From Chryseobacterium sp. MEBOG06 (lineage in GTDB: Bacteria > Bacteroidota > Bacteroidia > Flavobacteriales > Weeksellaceae), in the NCBI RefSeq assembly GCF_021869765.1, contig NZ_CP084580.1, positions 1,116,001-1,180,000 of the forward strand: a stretch of 64,000 nt of DNA, given 5' to 3'. The notes below the pieces were generated by a model that did no database searches, was not told the DNA's origin, and saw nothing but the letters and a program-made list of their open reading frames with translations. Positions 31,242-40,076 of the stretch are shown piece by piece. Position 1 is the stretch's first letter. Each line of letters starts with the position of its first letter. A program made the position numbers and the translations under genes.

Positions 31242-31427
31242 GGCAAAGTCTCCTGACTTTGAGGTACAAATAAAACAGAGAGTCCAAATTAAGATTTAAA
31301 GTTGATCCTAATAAAAGCTTGCATTTTGCAAGGTTTTGTGCTTTAAGAATAGCTTTTATCATTGGTAATTTTATCTTTCAACAGTTAAAGTACTCGGTTT
31401 TTCTTAAATTTACCATTCTGGGAAACG
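31242..31427 (+). repeat. Leader repeat before orphan tip (copy A)
   Basis: A ~185-bp block begins GGCAAAGTCTCCTGACTTTG, continues through a decayed hairpin (GCTTGCATTTTGCAAGG) and ends in the RHS core sequence TTTTTCTTAAATTTACCATT. Near-identical copies lie at 44933, 46696 and 49985, each directly before an orphan RHS tip. No convincing promoter is seen in it. Confidence 0.8.
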
Positions 31428-32705
31428 ATGCTGGAGCAAAGAACGGGAGTATATAATAATCCATATAAGTTCAATGTAAAAGAACTGGATAAGGAAACCG
31501 GATTGTATTATTACGGAGCAAGATATTATAATCCGAGAGCGAGTATCTGGTATGGGGTAGATCCGCTGGCAGTTTACAACCCTGCAATGGAGACTCAGTT
31601 TTACGGTGAAGGACAACATAATGGAGGAGTATTTTATTGGGGTAATCTAAATCCTTATATATACACTTATCAAAACCCAATAAAATATATAGACCCTAAT
31701 GGTAAACAATCTCTTGGTAAACAATCCCTTCCACAATTACTAGAAGAGGGATTAAATATCTTACATGAAACAAAAATTGGCAGAAAGATATATAGATGGG
31801 GTAATAGCTTAGACGAAGAAACTCAAAAAGATATTTTAAAGAAAACACCTTTAGGTGGGTTAATAAAATTTCAAGAATTTGTAACTAATTTACAAAGGCC
31901 TTATGTAATTCCAATACCAGGTATTAACAAACCATGTGGTTGCTTTACATCTGGGACACAGGTTTTAGCTGAAAAAGGATATAAAAATATTGAAGAAGTA
32001 AAAGAAGGAGATCTGGTTTGGGCTTATGATGAGACAAGTGGAAACCTAGAGCTTAAGAAAGTAATTAGTACTATTACACTAGATTTTTCGCAAGTTTTTA
32101 AATTATATATTGGAGATGAAGTCATTGAAGCAACACATGAACATCCTTTCTTTATTGGAGGAAAATGGCTCAAAGTTGACGAACTCAAAGTTGGTGATTA
32201 TGTTACTTTATATGATGGAACCACAAAGAGAATAGATAAAATAGATTTTATAAGAAATGGAAATTTTAAAGTACATAATTTTGAAGTTGAAGATTATCAT
32301 TCTTATTTTGTAGGGAAAAATAAAGTTTTAGTTCATAATGGTTCACCATGTGAATATTTGCCAGTAAGCTTGCCGAAAGATAAATCTACTGGTATGCAAA
32401 TAGCAGGAGCAAAAGAATTAAATAAAGGTATTAAAGATTTATCAGCAGGGAGATATGTTGAACCACGATTTGATGATAATGGTTTTCAAAAGACATATAA
32501 TGTTTCCCTAACAACTAATCCATCACAAACACAAATATTATTTGATGGAGCTTTAGAATATAAAGTTAATGTGTCTGGTGCTGGAGATAATTACAGAATA
32601 TTATACAAAGCAAGTATAAATGAAAAAACAGGTAAATGGGAAGAACATGTAGGATATACCTTTGATCATTATAGAACAATACACGAATATAAAAAGAAAG
32701 ATTAG
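31428..32705 (+). CDS. Orphan RHS tip 1: core + Hint domain + nuclease-like toxin
   Basis: This 425-residue frame begins inside the RHS core (MLEQRTGVYNNPYKF, then GLYYYGARYYNPRAS and AVYNPAMETQFYG, ending KYIDPNGKQ). It then has a Hint/pretoxin domain from CGCFTSGTQVL (about residue 168) with THEHPF and the terminal VHN near 302, which can self-cleave to free the tip. The last ~115 residues are the toxin, ending GYTFDHYRTIHEYKKKD, with scattered His/Arg that could suit a small RNase; the barstar-like neighbour favours this. It lacks the export part of RHS, so alone it is probably silent. Confidence 0.8.
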   Translation: MLEQRTGVYNNPYKFNVKELDKETGLYYYGARYYNPRASIWYGVDPLAVYNPAMETQFYGEGQHNGGVFYWGNLNPYIYTYQNPIKYIDPNGKQSLGKQSLPQLLEEGLNILHETKIGRKIYRWGNSLDEETQKDILKKTPLGGLIKFQEFVTNLQRPYVIPIPGINKPCGCFTSGTQVLAEKGYKNIEEVKEGDLVWAYDETSGNLELKKVISTITLDFSQVFKLYIGDEVIEATHEHPFFIGGKWLKVDELKVGDYVTLYDGTTKRIDKIDFIRNGNFKVHNFEVEDYHSYFVGKNKVLVHNGSPCEYLPVSLPKDKSTGMQIAGAKELNKGIKDLSAGRYVEPRFDDNGFQKTYNVSLTTNPSQTQILFDGALEYKVNVSGAGDNYRILYKASINEKTGKWEEHVGYTFDHYRTIHEYKKKD

Positions 32706-32709
32706 TATT

Positions 32710-33435
32710 ATGGATTTACTAGAAATATCACTTAGAATTAATGAAAAGGAATTTTTCAAATGTAATTATATTCAATTAGTTCCTTATTCCAGAACTTCTT
32801 TACGAAAAATAATTTTTAAAAATATTAAATTAATTAATAAAGATATTGATTTACTAAGTGGAGAGTATGACTTTTATGTAGCATATAAAAATCAAAAACT
32901 AGAACGAGGTGAAATTAATTGGTTTGATATGTACATGATTTTTTCTGATATATTTACAAAAGATATTAATGATGGGGATGATATTGAGATTAAATCAATA
33001 ATGTCACATGATAAACATATTTTTTATGAACAAGACGTCATTGATACATATAATTTATGGCAAAATGATAAAGAAATAAATTGGAATGAAATAGATACTG
33101 ATTTTAAATATTCATACGTGTCAGCTTGTTTTTATTGGTCAAAAACACCCTCTAAATTTATTAATTATGAAATAGTAATTGACTGTCTTATGATAAAAGA
33201 ACAAATTGATTTATTCTATTATTTAGGAAAAGAAATATTTGGAGAAAGAGCGTACTGTGGTTCAAATTTCTATCAGTTTGAGGATTGCATTTCAATGATA
33301 TGTACAAAAGGACCACAAGAACTACCTTTTATTGTTTTTAAAAATTTTAATAAATTAAATTCTGAAAATATTATTAATGATATAAAACATTTAATAACAT
33401 TTTTTAGATCTAAAAAAATGACAGTAGAATTTTAG
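32710..33435 (+). CDS. Barstar-like immunity protein for tip 1
   Basis: The ATG at 32710, 4 bp after the toxin stop, gives 241 residues without a signal peptide. The C-terminal third has LFYYLGKEIFGERAYCGSNF followed by an acidic FEDCIS, the pattern of barstar (an inhibitor helix and loop placed over the RNase active site). Two paralogues in the array (34743, 52522) share this segment. The N-terminal ~130 residues are an extra domain I do not recognise. This implies a cytosolic RNase target for the paired toxin. Confidence 0.75.
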   Translation: MDLLEISLRINEKEFFKCNYIQLVPYSRTSLRKIIFKNIKLINKDIDLLSGEYDFYVAYKNQKLERGEINWFDMYMIFSDIFTKDINDGDDIEIKSIMSHDKHIFYEQDVIDTYNLWQNDKEINWNEIDTDFKYSYVSACFYWSKTPSKFINYEIVIDCLMIKEQIDLFYYLGKEIFGERAYCGSNFYQFEDCISMICTKGPQELPFIVFKNFNKLNSENIINDIKHLITFFRSKKMTVEF

Positions 33436-33508
33436 ATACTCCCGCACCACAAAGTCCCAACCCTCGCTCCGTTGAGGTGAAAAAACAAATAACTTAATTC
33501 AACATTAT

Positions 33509-33537
33509 AAAAACCTCGCAAAAACGCGAGGTTTTTT
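33509..33537. terminator. Terminator after tip 1 cassette
   Basis: AAAACCTCGCAAAAACGCGAGGTTTT stem followed by TTT. Confidence 0.8.
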
Positions 33538-33572
33538 CATTAAGCAAACACGAGTAATCCTATATTTGCCCC

Positions 33573-33736
33573 ATGAAACGATTAATGCTGTACGTACTTT
33601 TCCCTGTATTTCTATTCTCACAGACTACCGGAAAAGTAATCAAAATTTCAGATGGAGATACCATTACTTTACTGCTAGAAGGCAACCAGCAAAAAAGATC
33701 AGGCCGGCCGAAGTCGATTGTCCGGAAGACGAGTAG
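33573..33736 (+). pseudogene. Truncated, frameshifted thermonuclease-like (SNase) gene
   Basis: The ATG at 33573 encodes a signal peptide (MKRLMLYVLFPVFLFSQ) and then GKVIKISDGDTITLLLEGN, the first strands of an SNase/thermonuclease domain. At a six-A run (33691-33696) the frame is broken; adding one A restores IRPAEVDCPED, the expected next SNase motif, before a stop at 33734. The rest of the domain is missing. From 33697 the sequence is shared with 40172 onward, so a copy of the tail was moved. Confidence 0.7.
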
Positions 33737-33869
33737 AGGTTTGGTGAAATATTATGTTTTGTAGACTATTAAAATGATACTATCTACATAATGACCATTT
33801 AGGAACGGCAATATTTGTAACTAATTCCAGTGCGCAGACTACGCAATTTTTCTTAAATTTACCATTCGG
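33697..33869. repeat. 173-bp exact repeat (copy 1; partner 40172-40344)
   Basis: The block carries the broken SNase tail fused to RHS core coding sequence (YYLHNDHLGTAIFVTN). It is identical to 40172-40344, so both downstream tips descend from one joined ancestor. Confidence 0.85.
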
Positions 33870-33876
33870 AGAAACG

Positions 33877-34746
33877 ATGCTCGAGCAACGAACAGGAGTA
33901 TATAATAATCCGTATAAGTTCAATGCAAAAGAGCTGGATAAGGAAACCGGATTGTATTATTACGGAGCAAGGTATTATAACCCGAGAGCGAGTATCTGGT
34001 ATGGAGTAGATCCGCTGGCAGTTTACAACCCTGCAATGGAGACTCAGTTTTATGGAGATGGACAACATAATGGAGGAGTATACTTCTGGGGGAATCTTAA
34101 CCCGTATATTTATACCTATCAGAGTCCAATTAATTTAATTGATCCTAATGGTAAACAGGCAGCTTCTAAAGCTCATCGGGGAGGAGGTTATAGAGGTATT
34201 GGAATTCCAATACCTATGTACGAACATCAGGGTGTTTATCTTCCTTTTCCTGTTCATACCCAAGAAGAATATAGGGAAGGTTTTAATAAATTGGGAAATG
34301 ACCTTAAGGCAGTAACAGTAATTGGGTTTACTGCAGTTGCTGTTTCTACATCTGATGTATGGATACCTTTAATTGATAAATATAAGCAAGCTGTTAATTG
34401 GTCGAATAGAATTTTACACTCCAAGAAAGAATCTGAATTTGCTCCAACAAATAATGGCGAGGTAAATAAAGAAATCGTTGAGGTAGCAGCCGGAAGAGGA
34501 ACTACAAGAAAAAACCCTGATGGAAGTGATAAAATATTTGAAGGACGTGAATATAGAAACGGAGAAGAAGGATATGGTAGTCAAAAAGGGTGGATTGGTT
34601 CTGTAGAGTATGAGGTTAAAGGACCTGGATTATCACATAATAGAATATTAAAGAGAACAAATAAAGACGGTAGCATTAAATACGGATATAGCACGAGTAA
34701 GGATTATAAGAAAATTCATGAAATAAAGAAAAAAGAAAGTAAATGA
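33877..34746 (+). CDS. Orphan RHS tip 2: core + RNase-like toxin
   Basis: This 289-residue frame runs from the RHS core ATG; homology to the core continues upstream to 33778 (YYLHNDHLG), where a stop ends the frame. The core ends NLIDPNGKQ. The tip has a hydrophobic stretch (VIGFTAVAVSTSDVWI) and a basic C-terminal domain with AAGRGTTRKNPDGSD, GYGSQKGWIG and ILKRTNKDGS, ending IHEIKKKESK. The barstar-like gene overlaps it by 4 bp (ATGA), so the tip is probably an RNase. A truncated paralogue is at 52066-52521. Confidence 0.8.
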   Translation: MLEQRTGVYNNPYKFNAKELDKETGLYYYGARYYNPRASIWYGVDPLAVYNPAMETQFYGDGQHNGGVYFWGNLNPYIYTYQSPINLIDPNGKQAASKAHRGGGYRGIGIPIPMYEHQGVYLPFPVHTQEEYREGFNKLGNDLKAVTVIGFTAVAVSTSDVWIPLIDKYKQAVNWSNRILHSKKESEFAPTNNGEVNKEIVEVAAGRGTTRKNPDGSDKIFEGREYRNGEEGYGSQKGWIGSVEYEVKGPGLSHNRILKRTNKDGSIKYGYSTSKDYKKIHEIKKKESK

Positions 34747-35474
34747 TAATACAATTAAATGATAAGTATTTTGGAATAAATTATATCAATTTAAAGAGAA
34801 ATGAAAATATTATAGAAGATAAATTGCTTTTAAGAATTGACAATGTTTTTAGACAAGATATTTTGGATCAAATTGAAAATAATGGTCGGTTAAAAATCTA
34901 TACTGAGAACAGAAATAATCATTCTTTTTGTTTATATGAAACTAAATTTATAACAGATTACATCTATTTACTTGAAGAACATAATAATGAGGAGGAAATA
35001 ATATTAAATGTTGTTATGTTGAATAATAAAAGTGCTTTAAGTGATAGTTATAACCAACATATTGTTGATATTTTTTATAAGTGGGAGCAAGGTATTGAAA
35101 CTGACTGGTTCAGTATTAATAACTTAGAAATAAAACGGTCATATCTGGATGCATGCTATCTATGGAGTTGTCAATCATTTGAACTGAAAAATATTAATGA
35201 AATAAATATAAAAGGTGAATTTATTAGATATAAAGAAGATTTGTATTATTATTTAGGAGAATATTTAATTGGTACGAGGGGCTATTTTGGAAGTAATTTA
35301 GATTCTTTTGAAGATTTTTTAATTGATATTGTAAAAAATAACAAAATCAATATAAAGATAGTATTTACTAATTCAGATGTAATAATTAAAAATACAAATA
35401 ATTTTTTTTTTCAAGAAGTTGTTAGCTTATTAGAAAAAGCTAAATTCAAAGTTGAAATAATATCATCTGAGTAA
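34743..35474 (+). CDS. Barstar-like immunity protein for tip 2
   Basis: This 243-residue cytosolic protein overlaps the toxin stop by 4 bp (ATGA), so translation is coupled. Residues about 178-205 contain LYYYLGEYLIGTRGYFGSNL and then SFEDFLID, the barstar signature, and the end KFKVEIISSE is shared exactly with 53253. It is paralogous to 52522-53253 through its whole length and to 32710-33435 mainly in the barstar part. Confidence 0.8.
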   Translation: MIIQLNDKYFGINYINLKRNENIIEDKLLLRIDNVFRQDILDQIENNGRLKIYTENRNNHSFCLYETKFITDYIYLLEEHNNEEEIILNVVMLNNKSALSDSYNQHIVDIFYKWEQGIETDWFSINNLEIKRSYLDACYLWSCQSFELKNINEINIKGEFIRYKEDLYYYLGEYLIGTRGYFGSNLDSFEDFLIDIVKNNKINIKIVFTNSDVIIKNTNNFFFQEVVSLLEKAKFKVEIISSE

Positions 35475-35478
35475 GACC

Positions 35479-35730
35479 TTGCTCCAAAAAGTCTCAGATG
35501 GTCTTATAGAAGTTATGGCTCATGAATTTGGAAAACATGCAACAATGCATGCGAGATACTTAAAACTTTTAAATTCGGGTAATATTGAATAACTGGAACA
35601 AGAACAAAATATAAATTTTGAAGGGGATCACATGAAATCTACAAACCCAAGAGGAGCAAAAGTTTATGATGGGATAATGAATGATTTAGGATTAAAACCA
35701 CAATGGCCAAACGAACTTAAAGCGAAGTAA
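35479..35730 (+). pseudogene. Core-less toxin tail with HEFGKH motif, interrupted by a stop (copy 1)
   Basis: The frame encodes an 83-residue tail with VMAHEFGKHATMHARYL and the end LGLKPQWPNELKAK. It starts from a TTG, has no RHS core and is broken by TAA at 35590. The intact copy is at 53258. The HExxxH-type cluster might be a metal site, but the family is unknown. It is the orphaned end of a toxin whose front was lost. Confidence 0.6.
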
Positions 35731-35732
35731 TC

Positions 35733-36202
35733 ATGAAATTAATTTATTATATTTTTTTATTTCTTTTCTTCTCTTGTTCTCTTGTTCAGATAAGGATTAT
35801 AGTTCTGTTTTAAAAAGTTCAAAAGATTTAGATAATTCTTATAATGTAACAATGACAAATAATGGAACCCAATTATCTATTGTGAGTCTTTATAAAGATG
35901 GAAGCAGTGATACGGAATTTTATTTTTTGAAAAAAGATAAAGAGTTTTATAGTTGTGATAAATCGTTCTCAAGCGATAGCATTGGTAAGCAAGTTTTGTT
36001 ATCTTCAATAAAAAATTATGAAAGTTACAAAGGAAATAAATATAAAGGAGATAGCTTAATTATAAAAAAAAATAAAAATGGAGATTATATGACTTTATAT
36101 AAATCAATTAGTTACAAAAGAATTCTGAAAATGGAATATCACTATGATAAAGATTATAAAATAAATAAAATTATTTTTAATAATACGGTTTATGTTAGGT
36201 AG
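35733..36202 (+). pseudogene. Lipoprotein immunity gene frameshifted by an 8-bp tandem duplication (copy 1)
   Basis: The ATG at 35733 encodes a lipoprotein signal (MKLIYYIFLFLFFSCS) that then leaves frame. The sequence TTCTCTTG occurs twice in tandem at about 35769-35784. Removing one unit joins FFSC to SDKDYSSVLKSSKDL and continues the 142-residue mature part to 36202. As it stands, only a TTG start at 35774 gives that frame, without a signal. The duplicate at 53512 has the same lesion. Confidence 0.75.
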
Positions 36203-36211
36203 ATTAATTAA

Positions 36212-36300
36212 AACAAAATCCCCACATTTCAACAAAATTTTTATAACGACAACAATAAATTATTAACCAAAAACTCTACTTTTGAGTGTGCCAAAGGTGG
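36212..36300 (+). other. Remnant frame with LLTKNSTFECAKGGK (PAAR-like tail?)
   Basis: An open frame without a start reads FYNDNNKLLTKNSTFECAKG then GKCSKTGK. The pattern is reminiscent of the end of PAAR-like DUF4280 proteins, but the match is from memory and weak. A related remnant (NNKKLLTKNYTFEG) is at 51847-51945. It is fused out of frame to the metallopeptidase tail that follows. Confidence 0.3.
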
Positions 36301-36648
36301 GAAGTGTTCAAAAACAGGGAAGTCTTCAGACAAATTGGAATTGTTAATTATCAAGGTGAAAATTTTAAACATAGTATATTTCATGAAATAGGTCATATGT
36401 TAGGACTAGGAGAAGGATATAAGCAAGCTGGAATTCCATATCCTAATGAAAATTCAAATATTATTATGGATAATGATGGTCTTTTTAATGTAACTGCACA
36501 ACAGAAAGGGGAAGCTGCTTGGGTTCCTTTAAATGTCAATGAAGGAGACGTATACAAAGCTTCTGCATCTGGAAGTAATCCAAATTTTAGAAGATCATCA
36601 GAATTTAAAAAAGCTGTTGAAAATTTTAATAAGGCAAATACTCGATAG
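36286..36648 (+). CDS. Core-less metallopeptidase-type toxin tail (HEIGHMLGLGEGY), copy 1
   Basis: This 120-residue frame begins at a GTG and has no RHS core. It contains FHEIGHMLGLGEGY, a zincin HExxHxxGxxE-like motif in which the usual third His of metzincins is replaced by Glu. Real homology probably begins near FRQIGIVNYQ, since the first residues overlap another remnant frame. A lipoprotein gene follows 5 bp later, as in intact cassettes. The frame is identical to 54065-54427. It is most likely a toxin module stranded by recombination. Confidence 0.65.
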   Translation: MCQRWEVFKNREVFRQIGIVNYQGENFKHSIFHEIGHMLGLGEGYKQAGIPYPNENSNIIMDNDGLFNVTAQQKGEAAWVPLNVNEGDVYKASASGSNPNFRRSSEFKKAVENFNKANTR

Positions 36649-36653
36649 AAATA

Positions 36654-37208
36654 ATGAATAAATTTATTATACTAATAGTTTTAACAATTATAGTTAATTC
36701 CTGTCAAAAGCAGAAGGCAGAAAATATATATGAAAAAATGAGTATTAGAAATGTTAGTTTTGAAGTTCCATCAAACTTTGTATTAAAAAAAAGCAATAGT
36801 GTAGATACGAGTGTTTATGATATATTTTTCCACAAAAAAAATATCGGCTCAGTTTATTTGGGAGCTTACTATAAACCATTTACAGAAGATTATTCTATCA
36901 CTGAAGAAAAAGAAATTTATGACATAGTCACTTCAAAAGGAGCTAAAATTTATTACTCTAAATATTTGGATATTGACTATAAAAATGGAATTTTCAATGA
37001 TAATTATTATTACTTTGACACTATAAATAAAAATGTAGCACGGGTAATGCTCCCTAAGAGATTTAATAAAGGCTTAATAGGTATTTATTTTGATAGTGTA
37101 GATACATATAATAATAAATTTGCTATTATTAGCAATGATGTAACTGAAGAAAATAAAAAGACATTTCTAAAAATTTTTAAAACAATTAAAATTGAAAAAA
37201 ATAGATAG
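36654..37208 (+). CDS. Lipoprotein immunity protein for metallopeptidase tip, copy 1
   Basis: This 184-residue protein has a lipoprotein signal (MNKFIILIVLTIIVNSC, lipobox VNSC). The mature part is beta-rich (VSFEVPSNFVLKKS, IGSVYLGAYYKPF). It follows the HEIGH toxin tail by 5 bp, the usual spacing of toxin and immunity here, and points to a periplasmic site of action. Identical to 54433-54987. Confidence 0.75.
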   Translation: MNKFIILIVLTIIVNSCQKQKAENIYEKMSIRNVSFEVPSNFVLKKSNSVDTSVYDIFFHKKNIGSVYLGAYYKPFTEDYSITEEKEIYDIVTSKGAKIYYSKYLDIDYKNGIFNDNYYYFDTINKNVARVMLPKRFNKGLIGIYFDSVDTYNNKFAIISNDVTEENKKTFLKIFKTIKIEKNR

Positions 37209-37281
37209 GGATAACTATATAAGTTATATTCCATCAAATTTTTGGTTTAGAGATAAAGCAAACGGTTTACTTTAATACACT

Positions 37282-37310
37282 ACAAAACCTCGCAAAATGT
37301 GAGGTTTTGT
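37282..37310. terminator. Terminator, copy 1
   Basis: ACAAAACCTCGCAAAATGTGAGGTTTTGT stem-loop inside the 2.1-kb repeat. Confidence 0.75.
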
Positions 37311-37451
37311 ATTTCATAAGAGATCCGGAAATTAATAAATGTATTTCGCTTTAAAAATTCTTATTTGAAACTTTGAGATAATAATGAAGTTGTCAATTTA
37401 CATACATAGGACCAACTCAATATTTTCTTAAATTTACCATTCGGGGAAACG

Positions 37452-38342
37452 ATGCTGGAGCAACGAACGGGAGTATATAATAATCCATATAAGTTCAATG
37501 CAAAAGAGCTGGATAAGGAAACCGGATTGTATTATTACGGAGCAAGGTATTATAACCCGAGAGCAAGTATTTGGTATGGTGTTGACCCGTTAGCGGAGAA
37601 GATGCCAAGCTGGTCGCCGTACGCTTACGCCTTTGATAATCCCGTGAAATTTGTAGACCCGGACGGAAGAATGCCAATGCCACCAGATGACCATTTTGAT
37701 CAAAACGGCAAGTTCTTATATACCGATAATAGAAAAACTAATAACATAGTAATTCACGTGCCATATACTAAAGATAATTCAAACATTATACAAGGTATGT
37801 CGAATAGTATGTTTGGAACTAGTTATGGAATTGAGAAAGGTGTTAAAGAAGTTCAATTAAAAGATTATAATTTTAATAATGCTAAAGATTTTTCTGTACT
37901 GAATAATATTGCGAAGCATTATGCAAAAGACGCTGGAGTTAATGTAAATGATTTATATAACGATAACTTTTCCGTTGGAGCATTTAACAATGTCAAATAT
38001 GAAGGAGGAACAGCTTCTGGTAACAAATTAGGATTTAATGGTGGGAATTTTTGGGGGCAAAATGAGAATGGGAACATTCCAATGATGCACACAGACGGAA
38101 ACAAAGTTACCTTTGATGTATACAATAATCGTATAGCAGATTCTGATTTGAATAATAAATATAATTTCATTAGTGTTTTAGGGCACGAGGGAAGTTCAAA
38201 AGGACATTTAGGTATGCCGAATGCAAAGCATTCTACTATATATACTAATCAGAAAAACAGACCACTCTTCCAATATACGACCCCGGAATTTAAAAAACAC
38301 GTTAATGATAATATCAAATTTTATAAAGCAAATGGAGATTAA
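37452..38342 (+). CDS. Orphan RHS tip 3: core + HEGSS toxin
   Basis: This 296-residue frame has the RHS core with the second linker type (AEKMPSWSPYAYAFDNPVKF) ending VDPDGR. The tip starts DDHFDQNGKFLYTDN and carries SVLGHEGSSKGHLG near the end, a possible metal- or nucleophile-bearing HEG-S-H cluster. Tip 13 (60789) is a clear paralogue with ALQHEGGSTVPSHL. The neighbouring immunity is a lipoprotein, so a periplasmic target is likely. I cannot name the family. Confidence 0.75.
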   Translation: MLEQRTGVYNNPYKFNAKELDKETGLYYYGARYYNPRASIWYGVDPLAEKMPSWSPYAYAFDNPVKFVDPDGRMPMPPDDHFDQNGKFLYTDNRKTNNIVIHVPYTKDNSNIIQGMSNSMFGTSYGIEKGVKEVQLKDYNFNNAKDFSVLNNIAKHYAKDAGVNVNDLYNDNFSVGAFNNVKYEGGTASGNKLGFNGGNFWGQNENGNIPMMHTDGNKVTFDVYNNRIADSDLNNKYNFISVLGHEGSSKGHLGMPNAKHSTIYTNQKNRPLFQYTTPEFKKHVNDNIKFYKANGD

Positions 38343-38784
38343 GTTTTTAAGATTTTTCATTATAATTATTGTTTCACAGTTCATTGTTGGATGCAATTTT
38401 GAAAAATCCCCGCATATAATAAAACAAGAATTATTATATGACCACTCTAAAAAGGAGGATAAATTTGATGTTTCTCTTAAAACTACTTTTAAATATGATA
38501 AAAAAACAGGAGATGATGAGTTTTTTTTAGCCATAGGAAAAGACAAAATAAAACTTATACCAAAAGCAAGAAATCAAAATGAAGTAGAATATATATCCTA
38601 TTTTAAAACAAAAGAATCTATATATGCTGATAGTACTTTTGTAAATAAAATCAAATTTAGTCCTATTCTAAATTCAGAAAATAAGGAAATAAAAAAGAAT
38701 GATGATTATAAGTTTGATATAAGATCAACTTTATGGATAGGGGATGATAAACAGAATCCCTATATAAAATTAAAATATGACTAG
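38332..38784 (+). CDS. Lipoprotein immunity protein for tip 3
   Basis: The ATG at 38332 overlaps the toxin end by 11 bp and starts a 150-residue protein with a lipoprotein signal (MEIKFLRFFIIIIVSQFIVG then C). An in-frame ATG at 38221 would put 37 polar residues first. The mature part is lysine-rich and beta-like (FDVSLKTTFKYDKKTG). Its stop codon is the last base before the IS3 element. Confidence 0.75.
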   Translation: MEIKFLRFFIIIIVSQFIVGCNFEKSPHIIKQELLYDHSKKEDKFDVSLKTTFKYDKKTGDDEFFLAIGKDKIKLIPKARNQNEVEYISYFKTKESIYADSTFVNKIKFSPILNSENKEIKKNDDYKFDIRSTLWIGDDKQNPYIKLKYD

Positions 38785-38823
38785 TCCTGAAAAAGGTTGA
38801 CTAGTTTTATAAGTTAAATATAC

Positions 38824-39675
38824 TTAAATCAGAGTAGGGATTTTCCTATTCTGATTTTGTTTTTTATAGGTTTTTAATTTCACATTATTTTTCATGTGTA
38901 CTTGGCTTGGAATATTATAATGTAATGAAAAATGGGGTCTCAAATTATTATAATAGTAAATTGATTGATCAAGCTGTCGAGAGAGATTTTTAAAATTTTC
39001 AAAAGTACCAATCAATCCAAATTCATATTTTAGAATGCCATTCACTCTTTCTGCTACAGCATTTTCATAAGGATCCGAGTTCTCTGTCATACTGATAAGA
39101 ATATCATTCTTCTTTAGCATTTCGGTATATTCTTTACTACAATACTGTAAACCTCTGTCTGAATGATGAATTAAGGGATGTTTATATACCCGATTCCTTA
39201 TGGCTTGTTTTAATGCCTTCAATGTAGAACTGGTCTGTAAATTATCACTCAATTCATATCCTACAATTTTTTTTGAATAAGCATCAGTAATCAGGTGAAG
39301 ATAATAATTCCTCTCTTTAGTTTTCAGATAGGTAATATCTGCTACCCAAACCTTCTCTGAACATTTCAATTCTTTTTCTTTGATGATATTGGGATATTTC
39401 TTCATCCAATGTCTGGAGTTCGTTGTTTTAAAGTAACTGTGTCTTCTGGGAATTAAAAGATAATTTGATCTTAAAATCTTAAACAATCCATCTCTTCCTA
39501 TTTGAATGCTTTCTTTGTTAAAATCATTTTTAAGTAAGAAATAAAGTTTCCGAGTACCTATTTTAGGCATCTTTTTGCGAATTGATACTACTAATTCTAT
39601 AATTCTTTCTTGATTATTATTTAAACTCGGCCGGCTCCTTCTTTTGTAATAAGCTTGTTTACTGTATCCAAACAA
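38824..39675 (-). CDS. IS3-family transposase OrfB (integrase catalytic part)
   Basis: This 283-residue frame has an HTH_21-like front and an rve integrase domain with the DDE residues in VADITYLK, HHSDRGLQY and ENAVAERVNG. The frame begins at a TTG with no ATG. It continues upstream in the -1 frame relative to OrfA through EDICRLFGYSK, so it is normally made as an OrfAB fusion by frameshifting. Confidence 0.92.
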   Translation of the reverse strand: MFGYSKQAYYKRRSRPSLNNNQERIIELVVSIRKKMPKIGTRKLYFLLKNDFNKESIQIGRDGLFKILRSNYLLIPRRHSYFKTTNSRHWMKKYPNIIKEKELKCSEKVWVADITYLKTKERNYYLHLITDAYSKKIVGYELSDNLQTSSTLKALKQAIRNRVYKHPLIHHSDRGLQYCSKEYTEMLKKNDILISMTENSDPYENAVAERVNGILKYEFGLIGTFENFKNLSRQLDQSIYYYNNLRPHFSLHYNIPSQVHMKNNVKLKTYKKQNQNRKIPTLI

Positions 39676-39713
39676 TCGGCAGATATCTTCTACTGGAAGA
39701 TTCGTATGTGCCT

Positions 39714-40076
39714 TTATTTCCTGGATTGATTGGAACCAGACTTTTTTACAATTTCAATCTTTAATTCACGTTCAGCGATTTCTATAAATTTCCTAAAGAC
39801 CTTGAGTTCTTCTTCCTTTTTTGATAAAGCTGCCTCAAGCTCTTTAATCTTTTGTTTCTGTGGGTCTTTCATGGGCCTGCCTTTACTTATTTGTTTTTCA
39901 TAAGTAAAGTTACCATATTTTATTAACCATTTCGGAATACATGAATTACCACGGATATTGTATCGTGTTTGCAATTGGGATTTTGTATATAATCCCCGTT
40001 CATATTCAGAGACAACTTGTCTTTTGAAGGCCTCACTGTACTCATGTACAGGACCTGATGTTTTTTTTGAATCCAT
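39714..40076 (-). CDS. IS3-family transposase OrfA (helix-turn-helix)
   Basis: This 120-residue protein has an N-terminal helix-turn-helix (EAFKRQVVSEYERG, LQTRYNI) and a C-terminal leucine-zipper-like coiled coil (KIKELEAALSKKEEELKVF). It binds the IS ends in related elements. It ends just after the frameshift site. Confidence 0.9.
   Translation of the reverse strand: MDSKKTSGPVHEYSEAFKRQVVSEYERGLYTKSQLQTRYNIRGNSCIPKWLIKYGNFTYEKQISKGRPMKDPQKQKIKELEAALSKKEEELKVFRKFIEIAERELKIEIVKKSGSNQSRK
39741..39747 (-). promoter_or_regulatory. Programmed -1 frameshift site A AAA AAG
   Basis: Near the end of OrfA the minus strand reads GTA AAA AAG. A -1 slip here enters the OrfB frame and gives IVKKVWFQSIQEIKAHTNLP, joining the two proteins as in other IS3 elements. 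Confidence 0.75.

Larger units (their letters stand above)
35427..37545. repeat. 2.1-kb direct repeat, copy 1
   Basis: This block matches 53206-55324 at a constant offset of 17,779 bp. It starts in the last codons of one barstar gene and ends in the next RHS core. The three longest frames inside encode identical proteins in both copies. One difference I saw is TAA at 35590-35592 against CAA at 53369-53371. Confidence 0.92.

Noticed and set aside
31900..32340. Intein
   Set aside because: The Hint domain sits between RHS core and a toxin and ends VHN with no extein-like continuation of a housekeeping protein, fitting pretoxin Hint domains.
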